Counted from the stretch's first letter, positions 18,251 to 26,173 are shown. The stretch is DNA of 64,000 bases from Phormidium tenue FACHB-886 (GCF_014764505.1 NZ_JACXWX010000007.1:124001-188000); one strand, 5' to 3'. Notes: a model not told the origin generated them from the letters alone. Numbers and translations are program-made.

Positions 18251-18793
18251 ATGAAATCTAACGCCAACTCCGACGCTGCCTCCAATTCGTCTCCCAACAG
18301 CTCTGCTGTGCCCGGTGCAGCTGTATCCAGCGTCCCCATTCCTGTATATCGCGAGCTTGCTGCCGAACTGCAAGCCACCCGTGTCATGCTGGAGTCGATC
18401 CATACGAAAAATAAGCAGTTGACCCAGCAAAATCAGCAGTTGCGCCAAGAGATCGAGCGAGTTGTGCAGCTTGGCTCTGCTCTGCGTCACTGGGTTGAAC
18501 CCACCTCATCTGCTGGCGGAACCTTGGAGCATTCAGCGCCGCAGCGAGCAGACCGCCCTGCCCCTTCCCCGGAATCTACGGCAGAAGCCGCAGCGATCGC
18601 CGCAAAACTGCGAGATTCCACGTTAATCTCAGATGAGCTGTTTACAGAAGAGGGGTTGCCACCTAATCGCCCTGAGACCAAGCCTGCTAAAGATTTCAGT
18701 GGCTTGTGGCTAACACTGACAATCCTATTTATTATTGTGACTGCCTTCGGTGCAGGCTTCTTGGTCATGAAACCCTTTTTGTCTAGTCGCTAA
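18251..18793 (+). CDS. coiled-coil protein with a C-terminal membrane anchor
   Basis: 180 residues: a Ser/Ala-rich start, a coiled coil (about 35-85, with ESIHTKNKQLTQQNQQLRQE), a Pro/Ala/Glu-rich stretch and a single membrane helix near the C terminus (LWLTLTILFIIVTAFGAGFL). This topology suits a tail-anchored protein with its coiled coil in the cytoplasm. I do not recognise a named family. A terminator follows at 18846-18871, so it is monocistronic. Confidence 0.7.
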   Translation: MKSNANSDAASNSSPNSSAVPGAAVSSVPIPVYRELAAELQATRVMLESIHTKNKQLTQQNQQLRQEIERVVQLGSALRHWVEPTSSAGGTLEHSAPQRADRPAPSPESTAEAAAIAAKLRDSTLISDELFTEEGLPPNRPETKPAKDFSGLWLTLTILFIIVTAFGAGFLVMKPFLSSR

Positions 18794-18845
18794 TCCGCTG
18801 ATGGCTCATGCACCATTAGCAGAAACGGCAGTGATACAGAAACTG

Positions 18846-18871
18846 GGGGAAGCTTTAAGTAAAGCTTCCCC
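18846..18871. terminator. terminator behind the tail-anchored protein gene
   Basis: GGGGAAGCTTTA and TAAAGCTTCCCC form a 12-bp perfect stem with a very short loop, followed by TATTTAATAG. Confidence 0.75.
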
Positions 18872-18908
18872 TATTTAATAGACCTAACCGGAAATAGGGT
18901 TTCTGGAA

Positions 18909-18959
18909 TTGGGAATTGTTGTGTAGCACGGCAGAGCCGTGCTACACAACAATTCCCAA
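18909..18959. repeat. perfect 24-bp inverted repeat with a 3-nt loop
   Basis: The arms at 18909-18932 and 18936-18959 are exact reverse complements; the tip reads GCACGGC-AGA-GCCGTGC. It stands 37 bp after another strong hairpin and about 100 bp before potC. No T-run follows. It may be a dispersed palindromic element or a second terminator. Confidence 0.75.
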
Positions 18960-19056
18960 CGAAGTCTAATGCCAATCCGGAACAGCGATACGAGGCTTCT
19001 TTTAGTAGTCTGGTACTACGGTGATTAATCAATGTTTCCCTGCTTCCAGGAATCCT

Positions 19057-19854
19057 ATGATCGCAACTCCCCGCCGACCTGTGCGCCTCTGGCTTCTGAT
19101 GGGCTGGACGGTGCTGGTGTATGGCTTCTTGTATCTGCCGATCGCCGTGCTGGTGGTCATGAGCTTTAACGACTCCGCCATTTTGTCGCTGCCCTTCAAA
19201 GGCTTTACGCTCAATTGGTACCGCCAAACGATCGCTGATGCCGCGATTCAGTCGGCGTTAGTCAACTCGCTGCAGGTGGCTGCTGCTGCAACTGTGCTTT
19301 CAACAGGTTTAGGACTGCTGGCAGCTTTCGCGATCTATCGCTACCAGTTCTTTGGCAAAACTAGCTTCCGAATTGCCCTAAACCTGCCGATTCTGCTGCC
19401 TGGAATTGTCACAGGGGTAGCAATGCTGGCATATTTCTCTGACTTAGGATGGGAGCTATCGCTGGGTACAGTGATTTTGGGGCACACCGTGTTTGGGCTA
19501 CCGGTGGCACTTGGCTCCATTCTCACGCGCTTGATGCAGTTTCCCCGCAGCCTCGAAGAAGCTGCCTATGACTTGGGCGCTCGCCCTGGACGAGTCTTCC
19601 TGGATGTGATCTTTCCCTATATCCGCAGCGCCGTGATCGCCGGTGCACTGCTGGCATTTACCCTGTCATTTGACGAAGTTGTCGTCACTATTTTCCTGAC
19701 TGGACGAGACAACACCCTGCCGATGGAAATTTGGGGCAGGCTTCGAACTCGCATCACACCAGAGATCGCCGCTGTTGCTACGTTAATTTCGCTAAGCAGT
19801 GGCGCGATCGTTTGGGCAAGCCAGCAGTTGGGAGGCGGGCAGGATGAGGGATGA
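19057..19854 (+). CDS. potC: spermidine/putrescine-type ABC transporter permease PotC
   Basis: The inner-membrane permease half of a polyamine-type uptake transporter. About 265 residues with six membrane helices. The EAA loop that contacts the ATPase is visible as LEEAAYDLGARPGRVFLDVI. Family landmarks are MSFNDS after the first helix and FTLSFDEVVVTIFLTG near the end. ATG at 19057 is preferred, with AGG a suitable distance upstream; a GTG 12 codons earlier is possible. potA follows 143 bp downstream. The partner permease (PotB) and binding protein (PotD) are not in the window. The substrate is inferred from the family only. Confidence 0.87.
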   Translation: MIATPRRPVRLWLLMGWTVLVYGFLYLPIAVLVVMSFNDSAILSLPFKGFTLNWYRQTIADAAIQSALVNSLQVAAAATVLSTGLGLLAAFAIYRYQFFGKTSFRIALNLPILLPGIVTGVAMLAYFSDLGWELSLGTVILGHTVFGLPVALGSILTRLMQFPRSLEEAAYDLGARPGRVFLDVIFPYIRSAVIAGALLAFTLSFDEVVVTIFLTGRDNTLPMEIWGRLRTRITPEIAAVATLISLSSGAIVWASQQLGGGQDEG

Positions 19855-19997
19855 AGCGATCGATACACTATAGGGATAAGGCTAGAGCAACTGTAGCGGC
19901 GGCAATCTTTCTTCGATCAAGCTTAGAAGTAATATGCTTACAGCTTATATCTGCTGCTAGATAGTCTCTGCATTCACCCCTCATCCTCTACCTGCCC

Positions 19998-21071
19998 ATG
20001 ACCCCTGACCTTATTCACCTAGATGCTGTCAGCAAAATCTACAAAACTGCTAGAGGCGAAGTGTATGCAGTTCGCGGAGTATCGCTTGCCATTCAGCCGG
20101 GTGAGTTTTTTTCATTGCTTGGCTCTAGCGGCTCCGGCAAGACAACAACACTGCGGCTAATCGGTGGATTTGAAATTCCAGAATTTGGTCAAGTTTGGAT
20201 CGGCGGTGAGGATGTAACGACGCTGCCGCCGTATCGTCGCAATGTCCATACTGTGTTTCAGAGCTATGCGCTATTTCCGCATATGACGGTAGCGCAGAAT
20301 GTCGCTTATCCTTTGACGATCGTTAGAACTCCCCGTGCTGAGATTGCCGATCGCGTTCAAGAAGCCCTCCGCATGTTTCAGATTGGAGAATTGAGCGATC
20401 GGCGTCCTGCCCAACTTTCTGGGGGGCAACAGCAGCGAGTTGCGCTTGCCCGTGCGTTGATTAGCCGCCCCAAGGTGCTGCTGCTCGACGAGCCGTTGTC
20501 TGCGCTAGATGCCAAAATCCGGGAAGAAGTGCGGCAGGAATTGCGCGATTTGCAGCGGCAAATCCAGCTGACGTTTGTCTATGTGACGCACGACCAAGAG
20601 GAAGCTTTAGCCCTCAGCGATCGGATCGCCGTCATGCACAAGGGGCAAGTTGAGCAGATTGGCACACCCAGCGAAATCTACAATCGTCCTGCTTCACCAT
20701 TTGTCGCGCAGTTCATTGGGAAAGCCAACTTTTTAACAGGAACCGTGCAGCAAATTGAGGCAGGGGAGGCGAAGGTGGCAGTCGGTGATACAGCAGTAAG
20801 CGCGATCGCCCCGACCTACACTCCTCAAGTGGGAGATATTGTGACGCTGATGATCCGCCCAGAGCATCTAAGGCTAAGTCAAAGTGCCGACAATCAAATC
20901 GCAGGTCAGGCAGCAGGTACAACTTATATTGGTCAACGATCGGAGACGCAGTTTAAAACGGCGATTGGTACGCTGAAGGTGGTGCAGCTCAGCCGTTCTG
21001 CTGAAAGCTGCTCAGCAGAACAAACGCTGGGTTGGGATAAGGATGACTGTATTGTGCTACCGCAGGCTTGA
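19998..21071 (+). CDS. potA: polyamine-type ABC transporter ATP-binding protein PotA
   Basis: The ATPase that drives the transporter with PotC. 357 residues: Walker A in LGSSGSGKTTTLR, Q-loop at VFQSYALFPHMTV, ABC signature LSGGQQQRVALARAL, Walker B VLLLDEPLSALD and the switch histidine in YVTHDQEEALALSD. The C-terminal about 115 residues form a TOBE-type regulatory domain (GDIVTLMIRPEHLRL). The last codons and the stop are tandemly duplicated downstream (21051-21090). It lies 143 bp from potC on the same strand. Confidence 0.92.
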   Translation: MTPDLIHLDAVSKIYKTARGEVYAVRGVSLAIQPGEFFSLLGSSGSGKTTTLRLIGGFEIPEFGQVWIGGEDVTTLPPYRRNVHTVFQSYALFPHMTVAQNVAYPLTIVRTPRAEIADRVQEALRMFQIGELSDRRPAQLSGGQQQRVALARALISRPKVLLLDEPLSALDAKIREEVRQELRDLQRQIQLTFVYVTHDQEEALALSDRIAVMHKGQVEQIGTPSEIYNRPASPFVAQFIGKANFLTGTVQQIEAGEAKVAVGDTAVSAIAPTYTPQVGDIVTLMIRPEHLRLSQSADNQIAGQAAGTTYIGQRSETQFKTAIGTLKVVQLSRSAESCSAEQTLGWDKDDCIVLPQA

Positions 21072-21090
21072 TTGTGTTACCGCAGGCTTG
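21051..21090. repeat. 20-bp tandem duplication across the potA stop codon
   Basis: 21051-21070 and 21071-21090 are the same sequence with one C/T difference (ATTGTGCTACCGCAGG against ATTGTGTTACCGCAGG). The first copy supplies the last potA codons and most of its stop. Confidence 0.85.
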
Positions 21091-21094
21091 CGGG

Positions 21095-21457
21095 CTAAGA
21101 TTTCTTGCTCCTTAAAGGTTCTTCATTCTTGCTGCTAATTTGTCTTTCGCCATGCGTAGGGCAGGGTGGAGCAGAAATCGATCGATCTAACCAGCCAACA
21201 GCTTGCTGTAGGCGGGCAAGCGCCTCTTCAGGGTTATCTTTTAACAAATAGACCAGTGCAGTTGCGGCTTGTTCGCTAGCTCTGGCTTTGCGGTTGGCTT
21301 TAAGACGATGCCAACTATCTGGCGAGATCGATAGCCGAGCGGCTAGCACCTGCGCCAGCTCTGCCGTGCTAAGTTCTGACACGGGCTTGTTGGCGTGAGC
21401 CGGAGAGAGGGCAGAATTGAGAAATGGTTTGGGTGTAACCCGACTAGAATCAAGCAT
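21095..21457 (-). CDS. small conserved cyanobacterial protein (DUF6439-like)
   Basis: 120 residues. The core (about 25-95) reads ELSTAELAQVLAARLSISPD, WHRLKANRKARASEQAATAL and LQQAVGWLDRSISAPPCPTH, a pattern I associate with a cyanobacterial family of unknown function (DUF6439, from memory). It is soluble, with no signal peptide, and its C-terminal tail is charged and probably disordered. It converges with potA (23 bp apart) and is divergent from the gene at 21500, with 42 bp between the two starts. Confidence 0.7.
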   Translation of the reverse strand: MLDSSRVTPKPFLNSALSPAHANKPVSELSTAELAQVLAARLSISPDSWHRLKANRKARASEQAATALVYLLKDNPEEALARLQQAVGWLDRSISAPPCPTHGERQISSKNEEPLRSKKS

Positions 21458-21499
21458 ATCGATCCTTTGTGCATCAGCATCTCTTCTACTCTACCTTCT

Positions 21500-21865
21500 A
21501 TGCCTCCCAGCAGCTCTGCCGATCCAGATGACCTTGATTTTGCCCAATCGCTCCGAGAAGTGGAGCAAGCGCTCCTAGTGCTAAAAGCCCGCTACGCCCA
21601 AGTGCAAACAGACCAGCAGCGACAGCAGGCGTTGCAGCAGCAGCAACGAGAACTGCACCAACAGCTTAAGGGGAGCCGGTCTGCTGTACCAACAGAATTG
21701 AGAGCTGAACTCAAGAAAATTCAGCAGCAGCTAGAAGAATTAGAAGTTGCTCTGGAGAGCCAGCTTTTTTCATGGGGTGGACTGAAGGAAGTCTTCTGGC
21801 AGGCTGTTCGATTTGGTGGGATTGGCATCCTCCTCGGCTGGGCTTTAAAGTCGCTGGCAGGCTAG
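21500..21865 (+). CDS. coiled-coil protein with a C-terminal membrane segment
   Basis: 121 residues from the chosen ATG. A long Gln-rich coiled coil (about 10-90) is followed by a C-terminal amphipathic/membrane stretch (FGGIGILLGWALKSLAG). An upstream in-frame start would overlap the divergent gene and add 35 residues without protein-like character. The function is unknown. tRNA-His follows about 65 bp downstream on the same strand. Confidence 0.7.
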   Translation: MPPSSSADPDDLDFAQSLREVEQALLVLKARYAQVQTDQQRQQALQQQQRELHQQLKGSRSAVPTELRAELKKIQQQLEELEVALESQLFSWGGLKEVFWQAVRFGGIGILLGWALKSLAG

Positions 21866-21929
21866 TTTTTTGGATCAATTGCACCGCTAGATCACTTCTT
21901 TCGCAAAATGTTATACTGATCCCTGCAAG

Positions 21930-22002
21930 GCGAGCGTAGCCAAGTGGTTAAGGCAGCGGGTTGTGGTCCCGCCACTCGTGGGTTCGAGTCCCATCGTTCG
22001 CC
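21930..22002 (+). tRNA. tRNA-His (anticodon GTG)
   Basis: Complete cloverleaf: acceptor GCGAGCG pairs with CGTTCGC (one G-T), anticodon stem GCGGG/CCCGC with loop TTGTGGT and anticodon GTG at 21963-21965, and T-arm GGTTCGAGTCCC. The base before position 1 (21929) is G and faces C73, the G-1 identity mark of tRNA-His. CCA is not encoded. TATACT at about 21912 is a likely -10. Confidence 0.95.
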
Positions 22003-22201
22003 CTAGTTTTAGCAATATGTTTATACGGGATGTTACACGGGCTAGCTGAGTAGCTTGTGTAGGTCGCTCTTTCAACTCTGTGCTTCCAGCCGCTCCTTAA
22101 GGAGGTGCGGTAATTTGCGGCATAAATTTTGAAATTTTGGGGCACTGAACGGCAGAAGCGCAGGAATATTTATCCTGCAAAATATTAAGTTTACAAAGAG
22201 T

Positions 22202-22272
22202 ATCCTGAGGACAGTCCAGAGGATTGCAGAATAAGCGATATTAGAAGATATCCTGAGGACAGTCCAGAGGAT
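22202..22272. repeat. two identical 23-bp interrupted palindromes before the HTH gene
   Basis: Copies at 22202-22224 and 22250-22272 are identical, each preceded by T, with start points 48 bp apart. Each is a palindrome of half-site ATCCTNNGGAC facing GTCCNNAGGAT around one central base. The second copy ends 5 bp before the ATG of the HTH gene, and its AGAGGA serves as the probable ribosome-binding site. Related copies lie inside the gene (22532-22554) and downstream (23073-23152). Confidence 0.85.
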
Positions 22273-22277
22273 GCCCC

Positions 22278-22841
22278 ATGAGCAGAGGAGAGATCGATAG
22301 ACTGCCAGTTAATCAACTAACTCAGCGCTATGGCTTAGTTAGAAGCGCCGTCTATACCCGGCTTGATGCCCTTGGCATCAAACCAGAACGGATCGGCAAC
22401 AAATCCTATGTCAATTCTCAGCAACTTCAGCTATTAGACGATCTACATCAATTCATTCAGGCAGGCGGCACCACGGCAGAATTCCTCGAAAGGCGTGGCA
22501 TTCAAAGAACCGAGGAATCATCCTCAACTCCGTCCTTTGGACTGTCTACAGGACAACCTGACATCGTGAAGCTGGTGACAGCGATCGCCGCAGAATTTGC
22601 CGCCCGGTTTCAACCCCCTACCCCAGAGCCCGATCCAATGGCATATTTTGAAGCCTTGGAACGCGCAGCCGCCAACGGTTGGCTGCTAAGAACCTCTGAG
22701 ATCGCCTATCTTCTGGATCTAACCCCTTCAGAGATTGCTCAATATGGCGATCGCTTCTTCGAGGCTGGCTTTACCTTTACCCGTGCCGGATATCGGGCCA
22801 AGGGAGAGGTAGCGTGGAAGGTATCCAAACCTGTAAAATAA
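22278..22841 (+). CDS. putative HTH DNA-binding protein of unknown function
   Basis: 187 residues. Residues about 8-50 look like a MerR/excisionase-type winged helix (VNQLTQRYGLVRSAVYTRLD, then KPERIGNKSYVN). Residues about 130-175 (RTSEIAYLLDLTPSEIAQYG, then FTFTRAG) look like a second HTH-like unit. I cannot name the family. Palindromic repeats lie directly upstream and cover the ribosome-binding site, and one diverged copy lies inside the reading frame around codon 86-93, so the protein may bind them and repress its own translation or transcription. It follows tRNA-His, a common insertion site, but no integrase is present. Confidence 0.75.
   Translation: MSRGEIDRLPVNQLTQRYGLVRSAVYTRLDALGIKPERIGNKSYVNSQQLQLLDDLHQFIQAGGTTAEFLERRGIQRTEESSSTPSFGLSTGQPDIVKLVTAIAAEFAARFQPPTPEPDPMAYFEALERAAANGWLLRTSEIAYLLDLTPSEIAQYGDRFFEAGFTFTRAGYRAKGEVAWKVSKPVK
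22532..22554. repeat. diverged copy of the 23-bp palindrome inside the HTH gene
   Basis: GTCCTTTGGACTGTC followed by TACAGGAC matches the reverse complement of the upstream repeat at 18 of 23 positions by my count. It lies in frame within the gene. Confidence 0.6.
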
Positions 22842-22843
22842 AA

Positions 22844-22865
22844 AAGCCAGCCTCGCCGCTGGCTT
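22844..22865 (+). terminator. terminator of the HTH gene
   Basis: AAGCCAGC and GCTGGCTT form an 8-bp stem with loop CTCGCC, three bases past the stop codon and preceded by an A-run. The following AATAAG is a poor T-run, so the element may be weak in this direction. Confidence 0.5.
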
Positions 22866-23072
22866 AATAAGTCTATTGTTTCGGTAGTTTCGTTTGTTTC
22901 GTTGTTAGCTCCGATAGCGTTAGTTTAGGTGATGTTGGTGGAAGCACTGGCATCACCTAAATTTTAGGTGATGGGCTGTCAGCCACTCTGACCTTTGTAC
23001 GTCAGCGGGAACTTTACCTACCAGTGGAGGCGGTTTTCCCTGGACCCTTCAACCTTTCTTCTTTACTTTAGC

Positions 23073-23152
23073 ATGTCCTCAGGACATTCCTGAGGTATGT
23101 CTTAAGGAAAGTTCACAGGACTATCCTAAGGACAGTCCTGTGAACTTTCCTT
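23073..23152. repeat. palindrome cluster related to the repeats at 22.2 kb
   Basis: ATGTCCTCAGGACAT at 23073-23087 is a perfect 15-nt palindrome. It is followed by TTCCTGAGG and then a hairpin with 19-bp arms (23104-23122 and 23134-23152). The centre of the hairpin, ATCCTAAGGACAGTCC at 23123-23138, matches the upstream 23-bp repeats in its first 16 bases except one. Confidence 0.8.
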
Positions 23153-23389
23153 CCTTTAAGCTACAGCTCTACAAATGTTCTACTTCTAGCCTTAGTTACT
23201 AGATATCTATGTAACGATGCTTACGAGCTGCTATGACTTGACTTCCGCTTACAGGGGGATGAATACGAGCGTTGTTCTCTCTAGAAGAGATAGCAAGCCT
23301 CTGTGCATCAGAGCTAAAGCCCAAAGCTGCAATAGTTTCGAGAATAGTTTCGAGCCTTAATGTTGTATTGAAATTAGAGGCACGCAAAC

Positions 23390-23803
23390 ATGGATAGGTT
23401 GCTCACTAGGTACTCACCCTACATCTACGCAATTTTGCGAATCATTGCAGGACTGATGTTTGCCCTGCATGGTACTCAGAAGGTATTTGGCTTCCCAGGA
23501 GCCAAGCCTCCAGTGCCCCTCACCTCGCTGATAGGCGTGGGTGGAGCGATCGAACTAATCACCGGATTGTTGATTGCTTTGGGATTGTTGACTCACTATG
23601 CCGCATTCATTGCTAGCGGCGAGATGGCAGTTGCTTACTTCATGCTGCATGCTTCAAAGGGCTTCCTGCCGATCGTCAACAATGGCGAATTAGCAGTGCT
23701 TTACTGTTTTGTATTCCTCTATATCGCTGCCCGCGGAGCAGGCATTTGGGGCATTGATGGGCAGCTAGGCAGGACAAAAGCAAACTCTGCTACCCATACT
23801 TGA
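23390..23803 (+). CDS. DoxX family membrane protein
   Basis: 137 residues with four membrane helices. The DoxX signature is visible as ILRIIAGLMFALHGTQKVFG, followed by GVGGAIELITGLLIALG. DoxX proteins are small quinone- or thiol-oxidation-related membrane proteins of mostly unclear role. The TraX-like gene starts 14 bp downstream on the same strand, so the two probably form an operon. Confidence 0.87.
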   Translation: MDRLLTRYSPYIYAILRIIAGLMFALHGTQKVFGFPGAKPPVPLTSLIGVGGAIELITGLLIALGLLTHYAAFIASGEMAVAYFMLHASKGFLPIVNNGELAVLYCFVFLYIAARGAGIWGIDGQLGRTKANSATHT

Positions 23804-23816
23804 CTCCCCACTTGAA

Positions 23817-24536
23817 ATGAGGACTTCGCCCCAAGCACCAATGCCACGACCGTTGACCAACTACTTCATTAAACTGCTAGCCGCGCTTCTGATGGCGATT
23901 GACCACGTTGGGGCTGTCCTACTTCCAGAACTTTTGCTGCTGCGGGTAATTGGTCGCTTTAGCTTTCCTTTATTTGCTTGGCTGCTGGTGCAGGGGGAAA
24001 GCCATACAAGAAACTTCCGGCGGTATGCCCTAAGGTTACTGGGGTTTGGCATCTTATCGCAGCCAATCTACATGCTGACGTTTCGGGTACAGCGACCCAA
24101 CATTCTGTTTGTCTTGCTGCTTGGCTTACTGTGTCTTCGATTTGCTCGCAAGTTTCCTCGCTGGCAACTTTTTATCTGGATCGGGGCAGGAATACTGGCT
24201 GCGGCGACTGATATGGAATATAGCAGCTATGGTATTGCGGCGATCGCGCTAATTAGCTGGTTTGATGGAAGCTGGCTCTGGTGGATAGGCTGGCTGCTAT
24301 TGCACCTACTGACTTGGCTAACCTTACCGACCCTGGGATATCTACAGATCCCGGCGATCTTGGCTCCGTTGCTGTTTAGCTTAACCAACCATCAGCAGGG
24401 AGCGAAGGCACGGTGGTTCTATTTTTTCTATCCGCTTCACCTCTTGGTGCTGCTGCTCATCCGGGCAACTGGGGCATTCCCTACTCTCAGTTCAACACTG
24501 GCAGAGTTTGCAGCTGTGATCCAGCAGCTTACCTAG
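23817..24536 (+). CDS. TraX-like membrane protein
   Basis: 239 residues with about seven to eight membrane helices. The start of the domain, LTNYFIKLLAALLMAIDHVGA followed by LRVIGRFSFPLFAWLLVQG, and the C-terminal FFYPLHLLVLLLI are typical of the TraX family (named after the F-pilin acetylase, though chromosomal members need not act on pilin). The first ATG (23817) is used; an ATG eight codons later fits the family start equally well. It is 14 bp behind the DoxX gene. Confidence 0.85.
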   Translation: MRTSPQAPMPRPLTNYFIKLLAALLMAIDHVGAVLLPELLLLRVIGRFSFPLFAWLLVQGESHTRNFRRYALRLLGFGILSQPIYMLTFRVQRPNILFVLLLGLLCLRFARKFPRWQLFIWIGAGILAAATDMEYSSYGIAAIALISWFDGSWLWWIGWLLLHLLTWLTLPTLGYLQIPAILAPLLFSLTNHQQGAKARWFYFFYPLHLLVLLLIRATGAFPTLSSTLAEFAAVIQQLT

Positions 24537-24598
24537 CGGCTAGTCTAAGCCATCCTGGATAATAGTTTTAGCCCTATTGTTCGCCTTCCTCAAGAACT

Positions 24599-25591
24599 AT
24601 GAACCTACCAGAGCAAATTAAACAAAGCGAACTGCTCAATCGGCTTGTTCTCGATCGCCGTACCCTTGAAGAGCTTGGACGGGTTGAGACCCTGTGGATG
24701 CATCCCCCTGTGCAGCGAGTTTTAGGATTCATCTGCAAGGCGGGTCTGTTGGGCAATCAAAAGTCTGCCTTCAGACTGGAGCAAATCAGCGCACTGGGCG
24801 AGAGTGGCGTTTTGACGCAAGGCTCTCCAGAACCCACTACGGCTGAGCGAGTCCGTCAGCTAGAATCGTTGATTTCTTATGAAATTTGGGGAGAGGGAGG
24901 CGATCGGGTCGGCAAAATTACCGACTGCTTATTTAACCTACAGACGGGAGCGATCACGCATTATTTGTATATCTCAAGCGGCTGGGCAGGAGTGGTGGGC
25001 GAAGTATATCAACTGCCAACTTCAGCGATTTTGAGCATGGGGAGCCGGCGCGTTCTGGTTTTGGATGATGCAGCCGCTAATTTTCCGCTTTATCAGGAAG
25101 GCGTACCGCAGAAGCTGACCAAAGCGAAAACAGCCCTGACTCAGGAGGCTGCACAGGAGTGGCAATCATTGACACATCGCGCTACAGACTTCGCAGAACA
25201 TGCTAAAGAGCGGCTGCAAAATTTGACCGAGCAGGCAAAAGAGCGAACTCAACAGCTTTCGCAGCAGGCAAAAGAAACAGCTCAAACTTTAAACGAACAA
25301 CTTCAGGTAGAGAGCCGCAGCTTTAGCGAACGTGCCAGAGAAACAAGCCAGCAGATCGCCGGACAGGTAAAGGCCCGATCGAGAGCTATCAGTCGCCAAG
25401 TAGAAGATGGCATAGAGACGCTGACGTTTCAGGCGGAAGAAATTTTGGATTCTGTTCGAGAAAAACCGGCTGATTCTTTTACGTCTTCAGCGCAGCGCAA
25501 CCCTGACCAGCATAAACCTGAGCAGCCTGGCTCTGCTGTCTCTCCTGACGCTTCTGCACCAGAAGAGGACGATGACGAACCTTGGATCTAG
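24599..25591 (+). CDS. PRC-barrel domain protein with a long helical tail
   Basis: 330 residues. Two PRC-barrel-like units occupy about 5-70 (LNRLVLDRRTLEELGRVETL) and 90-165 (SYEIWGEGGDRVGKITDCLF, ending RRVLVLDDAA). From about 180 to 290 follows an amphipathic helical repeat region rich in Gln, Lys and Glu (EQAKERTQQLSQQAKETAQ), like apolipoprotein/LEA-type repeats, and then an acidic, probably disordered end. PRC barrels bind proteins or RNA and occur in membrane-associated regulators; the role here is unknown. Confidence 0.8.
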   Translation: MNLPEQIKQSELLNRLVLDRRTLEELGRVETLWMHPPVQRVLGFICKAGLLGNQKSAFRLEQISALGESGVLTQGSPEPTTAERVRQLESLISYEIWGEGGDRVGKITDCLFNLQTGAITHYLYISSGWAGVVGEVYQLPTSAILSMGSRRVLVLDDAAANFPLYQEGVPQKLTKAKTALTQEAAQEWQSLTHRATDFAEHAKERLQNLTEQAKERTQQLSQQAKETAQTLNEQLQVESRSFSERARETSQQIAGQVKARSRAISRQVEDGIETLTFQAEEILDSVREKPADSFTSSAQRNPDQHKPEQPGSAVSPDASAPEEDDDEPWI

Positions 25592-25609
25592 CTTGAACTC
25601 AGCAATGAC

Positions 25610-25640
25610 CTGACCTAGCCTGAAAGGAGGACTAGGTCAG
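25610..25640. terminator. terminator-like hairpin between convergent genes
   Basis: CTGACCTAG and CTAGGTCAG form a 9-bp perfect stem with a 13-nt loop, between the PRC-barrel gene and the YggT gene. There is no strong T-run on either side. Confidence 0.5.
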
Positions 25641-25654
25641 TGAATTCGATTAGC

Positions 25655-25930
25655 TCAGGCAACTTGAGCAAACAAGCTAGCAACAATTTGCAACAAGAAG
25701 ATCGCCAGCATGGGTGAGAAGTCAATCCCGCCTAAGGGAGGAATAATCGATCGAAAAACATTGAGGTAAGGATCGGTGAGCTGGCTCAGCGTGGAGAACG
25801 GCGGGCTAAGCCAGTTGACATTGGGAAACCAACTCAGCAAAATCCTGATAATCAACAGGACAAAGTAAATGTTGAGAAAGGTAGCAAGCGCGGTGGCAAT
25901 TAGCTGAACGGGCTGCATTGAACTACTCAT
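25655..25930 (-). CDS. YggT family (Ycf19-like) membrane protein
   Basis: 91 residues with two membrane helices, matching the YggT family: LNIYFVLLIIRILLSWFPNV, then LSQLTDPYLNVFRSIIPPLG and IDFSPMLAIFLLQIV. In plastids and cyanobacteria these proteins take part in thylakoid or nucleoid membrane organisation and related assembly tasks. The first ATG is used; M5 is an alternative start. It is convergent with the PRC-barrel gene. Confidence 0.88.
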   Translation of the reverse strand: MSSSMQPVQLIATALATFLNIYFVLLIIRILLSWFPNVNWLSPPFSTLSQLTDPYLNVFRSIIPPLGGIDFSPMLAIFLLQIVASLFAQVA

Positions 25931-26173
25931 GGAATTTGTTGGTTCCCTGGAACGTAATGATTACAGTGATTTTACGTCTAGTTTAGCCGAGATTAAAAGA
26001 TCCGGTTGGTCACTGAATCGATCGCCTCATTACAGTTGTGTAGGGAACTTGCATAATGTGGTGTTCGATACAAGTTCCAACAAATAGAACTTATTGCATT
26101 TCCTCTTTTGAAAGAGGCTTAACAAAGTCAAAGCAATTACGCTGCCTAGTAGCGTTATTAAACCCTACTGAAA

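Larger units (their letters stand above)
22842..23389. other. gene-free region rich in inverted repeats
   Basis: 548 bp between the HTH gene and the DoxX gene. It holds a terminator (22844-22865), a pair of TTAGGTGATG/CATCACCTAA elements around 22925-22985, and the repeat-family palindromes at 23073-23152. A 62-codon frame on the minus strand (23199-23387, TTG start) is not convincing. Confidence 0.5.

Noticed and set aside
21948-22145. Minus-strand frame across tRNA-His that reads like a 65-residue protein
   Set aside because: Half of it is the reverse complement of the tRNA, a known source of false genes; the rest has no family features.
22202-22272. Two 23-bp repeats separated by 25 bp, resembling a minimal CRISPR array
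   Set aside because: There are only two copies, each is itself a near-perfect palindrome, diverged copies lie in a gene and downstream, and no cas gene is present.
23199-23387. 62-codon minus-strand frame, divergent from the DoxX gene
   Set aside because: Begins with TTG, has no ribosome-binding site or recognisable motif. Kept as unlikely but not excluded.
21930-23389. Genomic island integrated at tRNA-His
   Set aside because: No integrase and no repeat of the tRNA 3' end was found downstream, so an island cannot be claimed; only the repeat cluster is reported.
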